Source: a virus. From it: 32,350 nucleotides of DNA. The position numbers and the translations under genes were made by a program. This document shows positions 5,000 to 12,266 of this stretch, in pieces; position 1 is the stretch's first letter; each line of letters starts with the position of its first letter. The stretch lies in the IMG/VR virus record IMGVR_UViG_3300010153_000046, positions 1 through 32,350 of that record. One strand, 5' to 3'. Under the pieces are notes generated by a model. The model searched no databases and had not been told where the DNA came from. It saw only the letters and a program-made list of their open reading frames with translations.

Positions 5000-6886
5000 A
5001 TGATACACTTTATAGGGCCGGACAGCATTTTACCAAGTTGTAAGATGTCAACAATAGAAGAAGTAAAAGAGTATTGTCAGAGTAAAACAGTACTAGGAGT
5101 GGATACAGAAACAGAAGGATTTGATTTTACTTGTAAGAAAATGATTATGTTTCAAATTGGAGATGAAGACAATCAATTTATAATAGATACAAGACATATA
5201 AATATAGAACCATTAAGAGATATACTAGAGAACCGTGATATTACTAAAATATTTCATAATGCTAAATTTGATTATAAATTTATTAAAAAATGGGCCAATA
5301 TAGAATGTGAAGGAATATATGATACATTTCTAGTAGAATTAGTAAATAATTGCGGTAAAAAAATAGGATTTGGATTAAAAGACTTAGTTAAAAGAGAATT
5401 TAATATAGAATTAGACAAAGAAATAAGAAATAAGTTTATTAGATTAGAAGGAGCACCATATACAGAGAGTCAAATAGTTTATGGAGCTAAAGATGTAGAG
5501 TATTTATGTAAATTAAGAGAAATACAAATACCTAAAACTAAAGCTAATAAATTAGAAAGAGTGGTAGAGCTTGAAAATGAAGCAGTTCTTGCATTTGCAG
5601 ACATAGAATATAATGGTTTAAGTTTAGATACAGAAGAATGGAAGAAAATAGAAAAAAGAAATATAATACAAGCTGATATTTTATTAATAAACTTAGATAA
5701 TACATTAACAGAAGACGGGAGATTAAAGAGATTCGTAGCTAAATATATACAAGCAGATTTATTTGAAGATGTACAAAACTTAAGAAAAGTTAATGTTAAA
5801 TGGACATCACCTAAACAAGTATTAGAAGTATTTAAAACTCTTATACCTAAGTTAGAGAATGTAAATGGTAAAGAAATGTATAAATATAGATATAAATTCC
5901 CACTTATAGATACATATGTACAATATAAAGAAGCTATGAAATTATGTACATCATATGGAGAGGCTTTCTTTAAAAATTTAAAATCTGATAATAAGATTCA
6001 TACGAATTTTCATCAGATACTTGATACCGGTCGTGTTAGTAGCAGTAAACCTAATATGCAACAGATACCAGCAGATAATACATATAGAAATTGTTTTGTT
6101 GCGGATAAAGGTTGGAAATTTGTAAGTGCAGATTATTCATCTCAAGAATTAAATGTAATTGCCTTTGGGTCTAAAGATCCTGTGTGGTTGGAAGCTTTGG
6201 AAGAAGGTCAAGATTTACATTCTACCTGTGCAGAATTAGTTTACGGTAACGAGTGGTTAACCTGTGGAGAAGATAATTGCGCTTACCTTAAGAAAAAGGA
6301 GAAGTGCAATTGTCCTTCACATAAAAAACTTAGAACTAATGTTAAAACAATTAATTTTGGACTGGCTTATGGTATGGGTCCTAATAAGCTTGCTGATACC
6401 CTTAATATTACTATTGACAATGCTAAAATACTTATTAATAAGTACTTTAAGACTTTTCCTGCTATTAAAGGATTTCTTGAAAAACTAGGAAACTTTGGGA
6501 AGACTCGTGGATTTATCACAACATTTCCTCCTTATAGAAGGCGTAGATGGTTTACTAATTGGTACCCAAGAATATGGGACAATAAACTAGCATCTATGGA
6601 ACTTGGTACTATTGAGAGAGCATCTAAAAACACACCTATACAAGGAGCTAGCGCAGATATGACTAAACGTGCTTTAGTATTAATGCGTAATCACATAAAT
6701 GGAAGCAATGCGCCTGTAAAGTTAGTAATGACTGTACATGATCAAATAGATACTATATGTAAAGTTGAATATTTAAATGAATGGACTGTGATTATGAAAA
6801 AAATCATGGAAGATGCAGCATTAGAAATAGTAACCAATGGCTTATTAAAGGCTGAAGTTACAGTTAGTAATTGTTGGGAAAAATAA
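5000..6886 (+). CDS. polA: family A DNA polymerase with 3'-5' exonuclease domain
   Basis: A 628-aa replicative polymerase. Proofreading domain: exo I D35-T-E37, exo II around N87 and D91, exo III Y161-x3-D165. Polymerase domain: R345-V-S-S-S-K-P-N with Q354-Q-I-P, motif A D378 (S-A-D-Y-S), motif B R445-x3-K449-x3-F453-G-x2-Y457, motif C H580-D581. The Glu that normally follows His-Asp in motif C is Gln here. Between motifs A and B sits a Cys-rich insertion (C422, C427, C436, C438, H441) that could bind zinc. Length is typical of phage family A enzymes lacking the 5' nuclease domain; that activity is encoded separately at 18611. It starts the replication block, with a promoter-like box and a strong hairpin just upstream. 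Confidence 0.95.
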   Translation: MIHFIGPDSILPSCKMSTIEEVKEYCQSKTVLGVDTETEGFDFTCKKMIMFQIGDEDNQFIIDTRHINIEPLRDILENRDITKIFHNAKFDYKFIKKWANIECEGIYDTFLVELVNNCGKKIGFGLKDLVKREFNIELDKEIRNKFIRLEGAPYTESQIVYGAKDVEYLCKLREIQIPKTKANKLERVVELENEAVLAFADIEYNGLSLDTEEWKKIEKRNIIQADILLINLDNTLTEDGRLKRFVAKYIQADLFEDVQNLRKVNVKWTSPKQVLEVFKTLIPKLENVNGKEMYKYRYKFPLIDTYVQYKEAMKLCTSYGEAFFKNLKSDNKIHTNFHQILDTGRVSSSKPNMQQIPADNTYRNCFVADKGWKFVSADYSSQELNVIAFGSKDPVWLEALEEGQDLHSTCAELVYGNEWLTCGEDNCAYLKKKEKCNCPSHKKLRTNVKTINFGLAYGMGPNKLADTLNITIDNAKILINKYFKTFPAIKGFLEKLGNFGKTRGFITTFPPYRRRRWFTNWYPRIWDNKLASMELGTIERASKNTPIQGASADMTKRALVLMRNHINGSNAPVKLVMTVHDQIDTICKVEYLNEWTVIMKKIMEDAALEIVTNGLLKAEVTVSNCWEK

Positions 6887-6909
6887 ATATAAATTAAAAT
6901 AAAATAAAA

Positions 6910-7164
6910 ATGATTAGACAAACACAGGTTGACTCCTTTAACAAGTTAAATAATCTAGACGGTAAAAGAAAAATAGTTTATGATGTTATTACAAATTTAA
7001 ATATGTCTACTAATAGAATGATAGCTAAAGAATTAGGATGGGATATAAATAGAGTAACAGGTAGAGTAACAGAACTAGTAAATTTAGGGTTAGTTACTTC
7101 AGATGGTACTTATTATGATGAAGATACTAAAAGAACTGTGACATTATGGAAAGCTTTGTATTAA
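6910..7164 (+). CDS. winged helix-turn-helix DNA-binding protein
   Basis: An 84-aa protein consisting of one wHTH domain: a helix with K-I-V-Y-D-V-I, then N-R-M-I-A-K-E-L-G, a recognition helix R-V-T-G-R-V-T-E-L-V-N-L-G-L-V and a wing with T-S-D-G-T-Y-Y-D-E-D-T-K-R-T-V. This is the plan of small phage transcription regulators or replication accessory factors. It follows the polymerase by 23 nt of A-rich leader, and its 3' end overlaps the helicase gene by 19 nt in another frame, so the two are probably translated together. Whether it regulates transcription or replication cannot be told. Confidence 0.75.
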   Translation: MIRQTQVDSFNKLNNLDGKRKIVYDVITNLNMSTNRMIAKELGWDINRVTGRVTELVNLGLVTSDGTYYDEDTKRTVTLWKALY

Positions 7165-8309
7165 ATAAAGAAAAGAATAAACAGCAAAGAAAAGCATTAA
7201 ATGCTTGGGCTCTTAACAATTGTTATGGTAGTATTATTGCTGGAACTGGGTTTGGTAAATCTAGATGTGGTGTTCTTGCATGTAAATATGTATTAGAGAG
7301 TACAACAGATACTAGAGCCCTTATTTTAGTTCCCACAATACAATTACGAGAACAATTTGCTGATGAATTTCACAAATGGGAGTGTAGTGAGTATTTAGAT
7401 AGAATAGATATTCTTTGTTATCAAAGTGCTTATAAATTACACAAGCAACAATATGAACTAGTGGTATGTGATGAAGTACATTTAGGATTAAGTAAAGAGT
7501 ATAGAAAGTTTTTTATAAATAATAATTATAATCGATTACTTACAATGACTGCTACAATGCCTGAAGATATACTATATAAATTAGAGCTATTAAAAATGGC
7601 CCCTAAAGTGTATGAAATAACCTTGGACCAGTGTGTGGCCATGGGTTTAGTGTCTCCTTATGAAATCTACTGTCTTCCTCTTGAATTAACATTAGGAGAA
7701 AGATTAGAATATGATGCTATTCATAAAGAATTTGTAGAACATAAGGTAGCACTAGGTCCGGATGCTTTTAATATAGCTAAAGTATTTATTAAAAGTAAAC
7801 AGGCAACATCAGAAGAGAAATATCATGCAGCTGGTTTTTATAAAACAATAAGAGAAAGAAAGAGTATAGTAGACCAAGCACAAGCAAAAATAACTAGTTT
7901 TAAAGAGCTAGTTAATAATAACTTAGATAAGAGAATAATTACATTTGGAGGGTTAAATGAATTTACAGATAAATTAGCTAAAAGTGTTGAGCCTTTAGCT
8001 GAAGTATATCATAGTAAACGTACACTTAAAAAGAGAAGAGAAGCTTTGAGAAGATTTAAAGAAGGAGAAGTAAATATATTATGTTCAACAAAAGCATTAA
8101 ATCAAGGATTTGATATACCTAATGCTAATGTAGGGATAATATGTGGATTAACTTCAAAAGCTTTGTCAATGATCCAACGAATAGGAAGACTAATTAGATT
8201 CGAAGAGGGTAAGGTAGGTAAGATATATATACTATATATTAAAGATTCTCAAGAAGAAAAATGGTTAAGAAATTCAGTGCGTGATTTGAGTGGAGTTAAA
8301 TGGCTATAA
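7146..8309 (+). CDS. superfamily 2 DNA helicase (UvsW/DEAD-like)
   Basis: A 387-aa helicase with both RecA-like lobes. Lobe 1: Walker A G33-T-G-F-G-K-S39, the I-L-V-P-T motif Ia, Walker B D109-E-V-H112 and motif III T135-A-T137. Lobe 2: I-I-T-F-G-G motif IV, S-T-K-A-L-N-Q-G-F-D-I-P motif V, and motif VI Q344-R-I-G-R-L-I-R351. There is no added nuclease or zinc domain and the enzyme is short for SF2, like T4 UvsW and its phage relatives, which unwind branched DNA and remodel stalled forks or recombination intermediates. Overlap with the wHTH gene and place next to polymerase support a role in replication or recombination-dependent replication. Confidence 0.9.
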   Translation: MESFVLNKEKNKQQRKALNAWALNNCYGSIIAGTGFGKSRCGVLACKYVLESTTDTRALILVPTIQLREQFADEFHKWECSEYLDRIDILCYQSAYKLHKQQYELVVCDEVHLGLSKEYRKFFINNNYNRLLTMTATMPEDILYKLELLKMAPKVYEITLDQCVAMGLVSPYEIYCLPLELTLGERLEYDAIHKEFVEHKVALGPDAFNIAKVFIKSKQATSEEKYHAAGFYKTIRERKSIVDQAQAKITSFKELVNNNLDKRIITFGGLNEFTDKLAKSVEPLAEVYHSKRTLKKRREALRRFKEGEVNILCSTKALNQGFDIPNANVGIICGLTSKALSMIQRIGRLIRFEEGKVGKIYILYIKDSQEEKWLRNSVRDLSGVKWL

Positions 8310-8349
8310 AAATTAATTAAATAAAAAGTTATATTATGATAAAAATTAG

Positions 8350-8357
8350 TATATTTG
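8350..8357 (+). promoter_or_regulatory. candidate Bacteroidota-type -7 box (TATATTTG)
   Basis: TATATTTG followed by C, a full match to TAnnTTTG, in the 88-nt gap after the helicase gene. The upstream element is weak (AGTT/GTTA around 8327-8331). A start near 8364 would place the dyad at 8377-8391 in the transcript leader, or as an operator just downstream of the promoter. Confidence 0.4.
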
Positions 8358-8376
8358 CATTAATGTTCCGTTCGCT

Positions 8377-8391
8377 TATAAAGACTTTATA
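8377..8391. promoter_or_regulatory. 15-bp dyad TATAAAG-A-CTTTATA, possible operator
   Basis: A perfect inverted repeat of 7-bp arms about a single A, between the candidate promoter and ATG 8398. Its size fits a homodimeric repressor site; as RNA it could not form a hairpin because the centre is one base. The wHTH protein at 6910 is an obvious but untested candidate binder. Confidence 0.35.
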
Positions 8392-8397
8392 TATATT

Positions 8398-8952
8398 ATG
8401 AGATTAGAAATAGATTTCGAAGTACTTAAATTAACAAAAATGAGTGCTGACGACTATCTTTACTTATACATAGTATATAGAAAAGGATTTAATTATTTGA
8501 ACATCCTCAATTTAAAACCAAATTTGAGTAAATTGAAAGAAAATGGATACATCGAGATAGGTGAAACTCCTGAAAACCATAGAGTTACTCAAGACTTTAT
8601 CGATCTCTTTGTATCCAATTTTGATCAAATGTTTACAGATTTAGTTGCTAAATACCCTTGGAAAGTATCATCTCCGGGTAGAGGAGTAAGAGTATTGCAT
8701 GCCGTGGATCCCAAGGCAAAATCAAACAATAAAGCTAGAAGTAGGTATAAGAAAATTGTGGATAATAAACCAATATTGCATAAACATATTATGCAATGCC
8801 TAGATAGACAACTTCTAGTAAATAAAGATAATCTCGGATTTTTACAAAATTTAGAGGTTTGGATTAATAACTATACTTGGGAAAAGTATGAAAACTTAAA
8901 CGATTATGCAACAGAAAACGAACAAAAACCAAGAATCACAAGATCCCTTTAA
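8398..8952 (+). CDS. probable replisome organiser / helicase-loader-type protein
   Basis: A 184-aa protein. The first 65 residues look like a winged-helix domain (alternating helices, then L-K-E-N-G-Y-I-E-I-G). A basic linker follows (K-A-K-S-N-N-K-A-R-S-R-Y-K-K). Near the C-terminus is F-L-Q-N-L-E-V-W-I-N-N-Y-T-W-E-K-Y-E, which resembles the 'tWLnn..WEdy' signature found at the end of many phage replication organiser proteins. Such proteins bind origin DNA or replisome parts and deliver the DnaB helicase. The gene overlaps the DnaB-like helicase gene by 47 nt, the longest overlap in the window, which supports a working partnership. Family assignment is from this motif and context only. Confidence 0.55.
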   Translation: MRLEIDFEVLKLTKMSADDYLYLYIVYRKGFNYLNILNLKPNLSKLKENGYIEIGETPENHRVTQDFIDLFVSNFDQMFTDLVAKYPWKVSSPGRGVRVLHAVDPKAKSNNKARSRYKKIVDNKPILHKHIMQCLDRQLLVNKDNLGFLQNLEVWINNYTWEKYENLNDYATENEQKPRITRSL

Positions 8953-9853
8953 AAAGAGAGGCTTTAAAAGTATAAATAAAGCTATATCAGCATCGTTACA
9001 CCAAGTAGTAAATGGTATGACGGGTAAAAGACTTGTATTCCCAACAAAATGGCCTAGATTAAATAAGAATTTACTAGGAGGACTACAACCAGGTAAGATG
9101 TATGTAATTGCAGGTAGACCAGGTGTAGGGAAATCAGCATTTAGTAATCAATTAATATTTGATTTGCTAGATGCAAATGATAAAAGTAACTTATTAGTTT
9201 TATATTGGAGCTTTGAAATGCCTGGGTATCAACAAATACTTAGAGCAGGAGCTAAAGGTTCCGGTAAACAAGTAGGAGAGTTATTATCAGTTACAGATAG
9301 ATTAGATAATGATGCATATAATTATTTTAAAAGAGAAGTTATGAAATATGCTCATTACCCAATTCATTTTAATAATGTTCCTAGAGATATGGAGTTTATT
9401 AAAGAGTCTAATACTGAGATAACACAAAAATATCCAGATAGAACAATAGTTAATATATTTGATCACTCTAGACTTATATTAAGTGATAAAGATAAAGAAT
9501 TATTAAAACTAAATGAAGTTAGTAAAGGATGTATGTGGATGCAATCAACAATGGGCTGTATTAATATACTTATATCTCAGTTAAATAGAAATATAGAACA
9601 AGAACATAGGGCTAAAGCACAATATCAACCTTTATTAACAGATTTATTTGGAGGAGATAGTATTGGGCAAGATGCACATGTCGTAATGATGTTACAAAGG
9701 CCTAATGATTTATATGGTATAACGGATACATATTGTCAAGAAGATCCTGTAGGATTATTAGCATGTCATGTAGAAAAAAATAGAGATGGCTTATTAGGTA
9801 TGATACCTTATGAAGCTGAAATGTCAACATTTACAATTAAAGAAAGAAAATAA
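8906..9853 (+). CDS. DnaB-like replicative helicase (RecA-fold core)
   Basis: A 315-aa protein equal to the C-terminal ATPase half of DnaB. A short linker helix (R-G-F-K-S-I-N-K-A-I) leads into P-T-K-W-P-R-L-N-K-N-L-L-G-G-L, Walker A G70-R-P-G-V-G-K-S77, the Y-W-S-F-E-M-P motif 1a, the L-I-S-Q-L-N-R motif 3 and an arginine-finger region E-K-N-R-D-G near the end. The N-terminal primase-interacting domain of bacterial DnaB is absent, as in many phage versions. It unwinds the fork as a hexameric ring. The start at 8906 lies inside the upstream organiser gene. The Walker B position reads V-N-I-F-D-H-S. It shares one base with the next gene. Confidence 0.9.
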   Translation: MQQKTNKNQESQDPFKKRGFKSINKAISASLHQVVNGMTGKRLVFPTKWPRLNKNLLGGLQPGKMYVIAGRPGVGKSAFSNQLIFDLLDANDKSNLLVLYWSFEMPGYQQILRAGAKGSGKQVGELLSVTDRLDNDAYNYFKREVMKYAHYPIHFNNVPRDMEFIKESNTEITQKYPDRTIVNIFDHSRLILSDKDKELLKLNEVSKGCMWMQSTMGCINILISQLNRNIEQEHRAKAQYQPLLTDLFGGDSIGQDAHVVMMLQRPNDLYGITDTYCQEDPVGLLACHVEKNRDGLLGMIPYEAEMSTFTIKERK

Positions 9854-10062
9854 TGAAATACGGAAATTATAAAACTAAAAAAAATTTAGCCAAATATATA
9901 ATTGGTGAATTAACTAGAACGATTAACATCATGGGAGACTCAAATGGACTACAATCAGAGAATTCAATGTTTAAAGCGCCTAGAGCTAGAAAGAAAGACT
10001 TGAAAGCTAAAAGAAAAGAGATAATGTTAAAATATAATATAACTCATAAAGATTTAGTATAA
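9853..10062 (+). CDS. small basic protein of unknown function
   Basis: A 69-aa basic protein beginning at ATG 9853, one base inside the helicase stop (TAATG). Residues 45-60 are strongly basic (A-R-K-K-D-L-K-A-K-R-K-E) and the C-terminus I-T-H-K-D-L looks like the end of a helix-turn-helix. DNA binding is plausible. Translationally coupled with the helicase and with the next small gene, whose ATG overlaps its stop by one base. No family recognised. Confidence 0.55.
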   Translation: MKYGNYKTKKNLAKYIIGELTRTINIMGDSNGLQSENSMFKAPRARKKDLKAKRKEIMLKYNITHKDLV

Positions 10063-10184
10063 TGGGAAAACAAAATGATAAATTAATTAAAAATTTAAGA
10101 GAATATGACGAAAAAAAGAAAGCTAAACAGCACAAATCCAAAGTACATGGACAAAAGCAAAGAAAAAAAACCAATAATACTTAA
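10062..10184 (+). CDS. micro basic protein (40 aa)
   Basis: ATG 10062 shares one base with the preceding TAA. It is 40 aa long with many Lys and Gln and probably forms one long helix. Its last 80 nt overlap the next small gene in another frame. The overlap and extreme A-richness mean that one of the pair may not be real; the TAATG coupling favours this one. Confidence 0.4.
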   Translation: MGKQNDKLIKNLREYDEKKKAKQHKSKVHGQKQRKKTNNT

Positions 10185-10245
10185 GAAAATACCATTAACA
10201 GGAAAAGCTCCTGGACATGGTGTATTTTACGCAGATGATAAATAA
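10105..10245 (+). CDS. small basic protein (46 aa), overlapping frame
   Basis: ATG 10105 lies within the 40-aa gene. The protein begins with a Lys/Asn-rich 25 residues, then has a better-looking C-terminal part, K-I-P-L-T-G-K-A-P-G-H-G-V-F-Y-A-D-D-K. Its stop is 1 nt before ATG 10247 of the ATPase gene, which fits a coupled operon and argues that this frame is used. Function unknown. Confidence 0.4.
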   Translation: MTKKRKLNSTNPKYMDKSKEKKPIILKKIPLTGKAPGHGVFYADDK

Positions 10246-10246
10246 T

Positions 10247-10945
10247 ATGGAACTACCAAAAACAAAGGTAAAGGCTAGCCGTAAATCGCCTAAAAACATG
10301 ATAATATATGGGGCTCCTAAAATTGGGAAAACTACAGCATTATCACAACTAGACAATTGTTTAATTATTGATTTAGAATCAGGTTCAGATATGGTTGATG
10401 CTTTAAAGGTTAAAGTAAATAACTTAAAAGAATTAGCTGATGTAGGTAGAGAGATACTTAAACAAAATAAACCATATAAATATGTTGCTATTGATACTAT
10501 TTCAAAATTAGAAGAATGGTGTGAAGAGGAAGGTAAACAAATTTATATGAAAACTCCTATGGGTAAAAACTTTGAGCAAAAGAATCCTGGGATGTCAATT
10601 TTATCATTACCTAATGGAGCTGGTTATTTATATTTAAGACTAGCTTATAAGAAATGGATAGACAGATTAAATATGTTAGCAGATCACATAATTTTAGTTG
10701 CCCACCTTAAAGATAAAATGCTTGAAAAGAAAGGTAAAGAGGTTGCTGTTAAAGATCTTGATCTAACTGGTAAAATTAAACAAATTACATGTACTAATTC
10801 AGATGCTATTGGTTATATATATAGAGATGGAGAAGACACTATGATCTCCTTTAACTCTTTAGATGATATAGCTGCTGGTACTAGATGTGATCATTTAAAA
10901 GGAGCAACCATGCCTTTAACTTGGGATAAAATATTTATAGATTAA
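10247..10945 (+). CDS. Sak4-like RecA-fold ATPase (AAA_24 type), single-strand annealing
   Basis: A 232-aa P-loop ATPase. The start at ATG 10247 is preferred over ATG 10217, because it sits 1 nt after the preceding stop and the extra residues do not look conserved. Motifs: M-I-I-Y-G22-A-P-K-I-G-K-T-T30 (Walker A), L-I-I-D-L-E-S-G, and Y-V-A-I-D83-T-I-S (Walker B), then L-V-A-H-L-K as the sensor strand. This order is that of the phage Sak4/AAA_24 family, RecA-like proteins that help ssDNA annealing and recombination, generally together with a phage SSB; an SSB-like gene lies just downstream. Size fits the family. Confidence 0.8.
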   Translation: MELPKTKVKASRKSPKNMIIYGAPKIGKTTALSQLDNCLIIDLESGSDMVDALKVKVNNLKELADVGREILKQNKPYKYVAIDTISKLEEWCEEEGKQIYMKTPMGKNFEQKNPGMSILSLPNGAGYLYLRLAYKKWIDRLNMLADHIILVAHLKDKMLEKKGKEVAVKDLDLTGKIKQITCTNSDAIGYIYRDGEDTMISFNSLDDIAAGTRCDHLKGATMPLTWDKIFID

Positions 10946-10964
10946 TTAAACAAAACTAACTAAA

Positions 10965-11459
10965 ATGAGAGAAAATGTAACACCAGGAGAAACGCCTGAA
11001 AAAATTACTGTTTCTATGATCGATCAAGATCTTAAAGACGGTATTAGTAAGCCAGAAATGGCAATTAAATATGGTATTAAACCATGGGAAGTAGATGAGA
11101 TGTTTAAACATCCACTTCTTAAAGGTAGAAGACCTAGTAGAAAGAAAGCCTTATCTTTTACCTTTGTAGATGATACTGATACGCCTGAAATTACAGGCAT
11201 ACCACAAGGAGATACTATGTCAGATACAGACGATGAAGATTTTGTAAATCCTAATCAAATAACATTAGAAGAAGCTATAGACGATGCTATTGAAACAGTT
11301 GAAGAAGCTAAAGATCAAATGCAACAAACTCAAGAAGCTATTGTAGATATGTTAAGTCCTACAGAGTTTCATACTAATGAAGATTTGGTAGAACAATTAA
11401 CAGAAATAGTTAAAGAAGAAGAAGAATTAGAAGTGAATGATGATACATTCGAATTATAA
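10965..11459 (+). CDS. acidic protein with N-terminal HTH-like segment, unknown
   Basis: A 164-aa protein in two parts. Residues about 15-50 read like a helix-turn-helix (D-L-K-D-G-I-S-K-P-E-M-A-I-K-Y-G-I-K-P-W-E-V-D-E-M), followed by a basic K-G-R-R-P-S-R-K-K. The remainder is a long acidic tail, helical at E-E-A-I-D-D-A-I-E-T-V-E-E-A-K and very Glu-rich at the end. Lying between the Sak4-like ATPase and the SSB-like protein, it may be a recombination mediator or DNA mimic; I cannot confirm either. No family recognised. Confidence 0.6.
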   Translation: MRENVTPGETPEKITVSMIDQDLKDGISKPEMAIKYGIKPWEVDEMFKHPLLKGRRPSRKKALSFTFVDDTDTPEITGIPQGDTMSDTDDEDFVNPNQITLEEAIDDAIETVEEAKDQMQQTQEAIVDMLSPTEFHTNEDLVEQLTEIVKEEEELEVNDDTFEL

Positions 11460-11486
11460 ATTAATAACAATTAAAAATCAATAAAA

Positions 11487-12266
11487 ATGGCAATACAAAG
11501 TAACCCAAGTGATGTAGCAGATGCAGGAATTGAATTATGGTCTGGAATCACAAACATGAATATTTTAGCAGTTAACCCTACATTAGCAGAATTAAATGCT
11601 ATGGATATAAATGCTAAGTCAGAACCTAATTACACTGTAGAATTTAGTGGACAAGCATATAATAAGATTGTATTCTGGTTAGGAAATGATGATGCAAAAG
11701 TTAAAGCAGAAATTTTAATGGCTCCTGAACTTAGAACATCTAAAACAGGTAAAAACCAATGGATTAATAAATTTGGTGTTAACTGCTGGTCTGAAGAAGC
11801 TCCAACTTATGAATGGTTTAAAGAAGATGGCCAACATAAAGCTTATATAGGAGAAGAAACACTTATTAAATTTATGATTGCATGGGCAAATGTTCTTAAA
11901 GGTGGAGAAGTAACATTAGACACTATGGAACAAATAGTACAAGGAAATGTATCAGAACTTCAAGCTTATGTAAAAGCGTTAACTAATAACCAAATTAAAG
12001 TTTTAGTAGGAGTTAAAGACGGTAAATATCAAACTGTTTATAGTAAATATTTTGGTAAAACAAGTGTAAACCGTACTGATTTCTTTGTAAATGAATTAAA
12101 TAAAGAATTTGGTAGCTTTAATGCAGATTTTAATGCTGATCTTGAATGGGGAACACATAAACCTACAGCATCATTAGTTACTCCAGATAGTAATGATGAT
12201 GGAGATTGGGAATTTCCAGATGCTCCTCAAAATGGGGCTAAAAAGACTGAAGAAGTCCCTTTCTAA
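11487..12266 (+). CDS. probable phage single-stranded DNA-binding protein
   Basis: A 259-aa protein. The central region (45-130) is beta-rich and could be an OB fold (V-E-F-S-G-Q-A-Y-N-K-I-V-F-W-L-G-N). The C-terminal 30 residues are acidic with Pro and Gly and end E-E-V-P-F, closely resembling the acidic tail with terminal Phe through which SSB proteins (D-D-D-I-P-F in E. coli) and T7 gp2.5 contact partners. Larger than bacterial SSB, as is normal for phages. Neighbours are a Sak4-like ATPase upstream and primase directly downstream sharing one base, fitting a replication and recombination role. The call rests on tail and context more than on fold. Confidence 0.65.
   Translation: MAIQSNPSDVADAGIELWSGITNMNILAVNPTLAELNAMDINAKSEPNYTVEFSGQAYNKIVFWLGNDDAKVKAEILMAPELRTSKTGKNQWINKFGVNCWSEEAPTYEWFKEDGQHKAYIGEETLIKFMIAWANVLKGGEVTLDTMEQIVQGNVSELQAYVKALTNNQIKVLVGVKDGKYQTVYSKYFGKTSVNRTDFFVNELNKEFGSFNADFNADLEWGTHKPTASLVTPDSNDDGDWEFPDAPQNGAKKTEEVPF

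Noticed and set aside
10217-10246. Upstream ATG for the Sak4-like ATPase
   Set aside because: It lies inside the preceding small gene; ATG 10247 follows that gene's stop by 1 nt and gives the expected short N-terminus.
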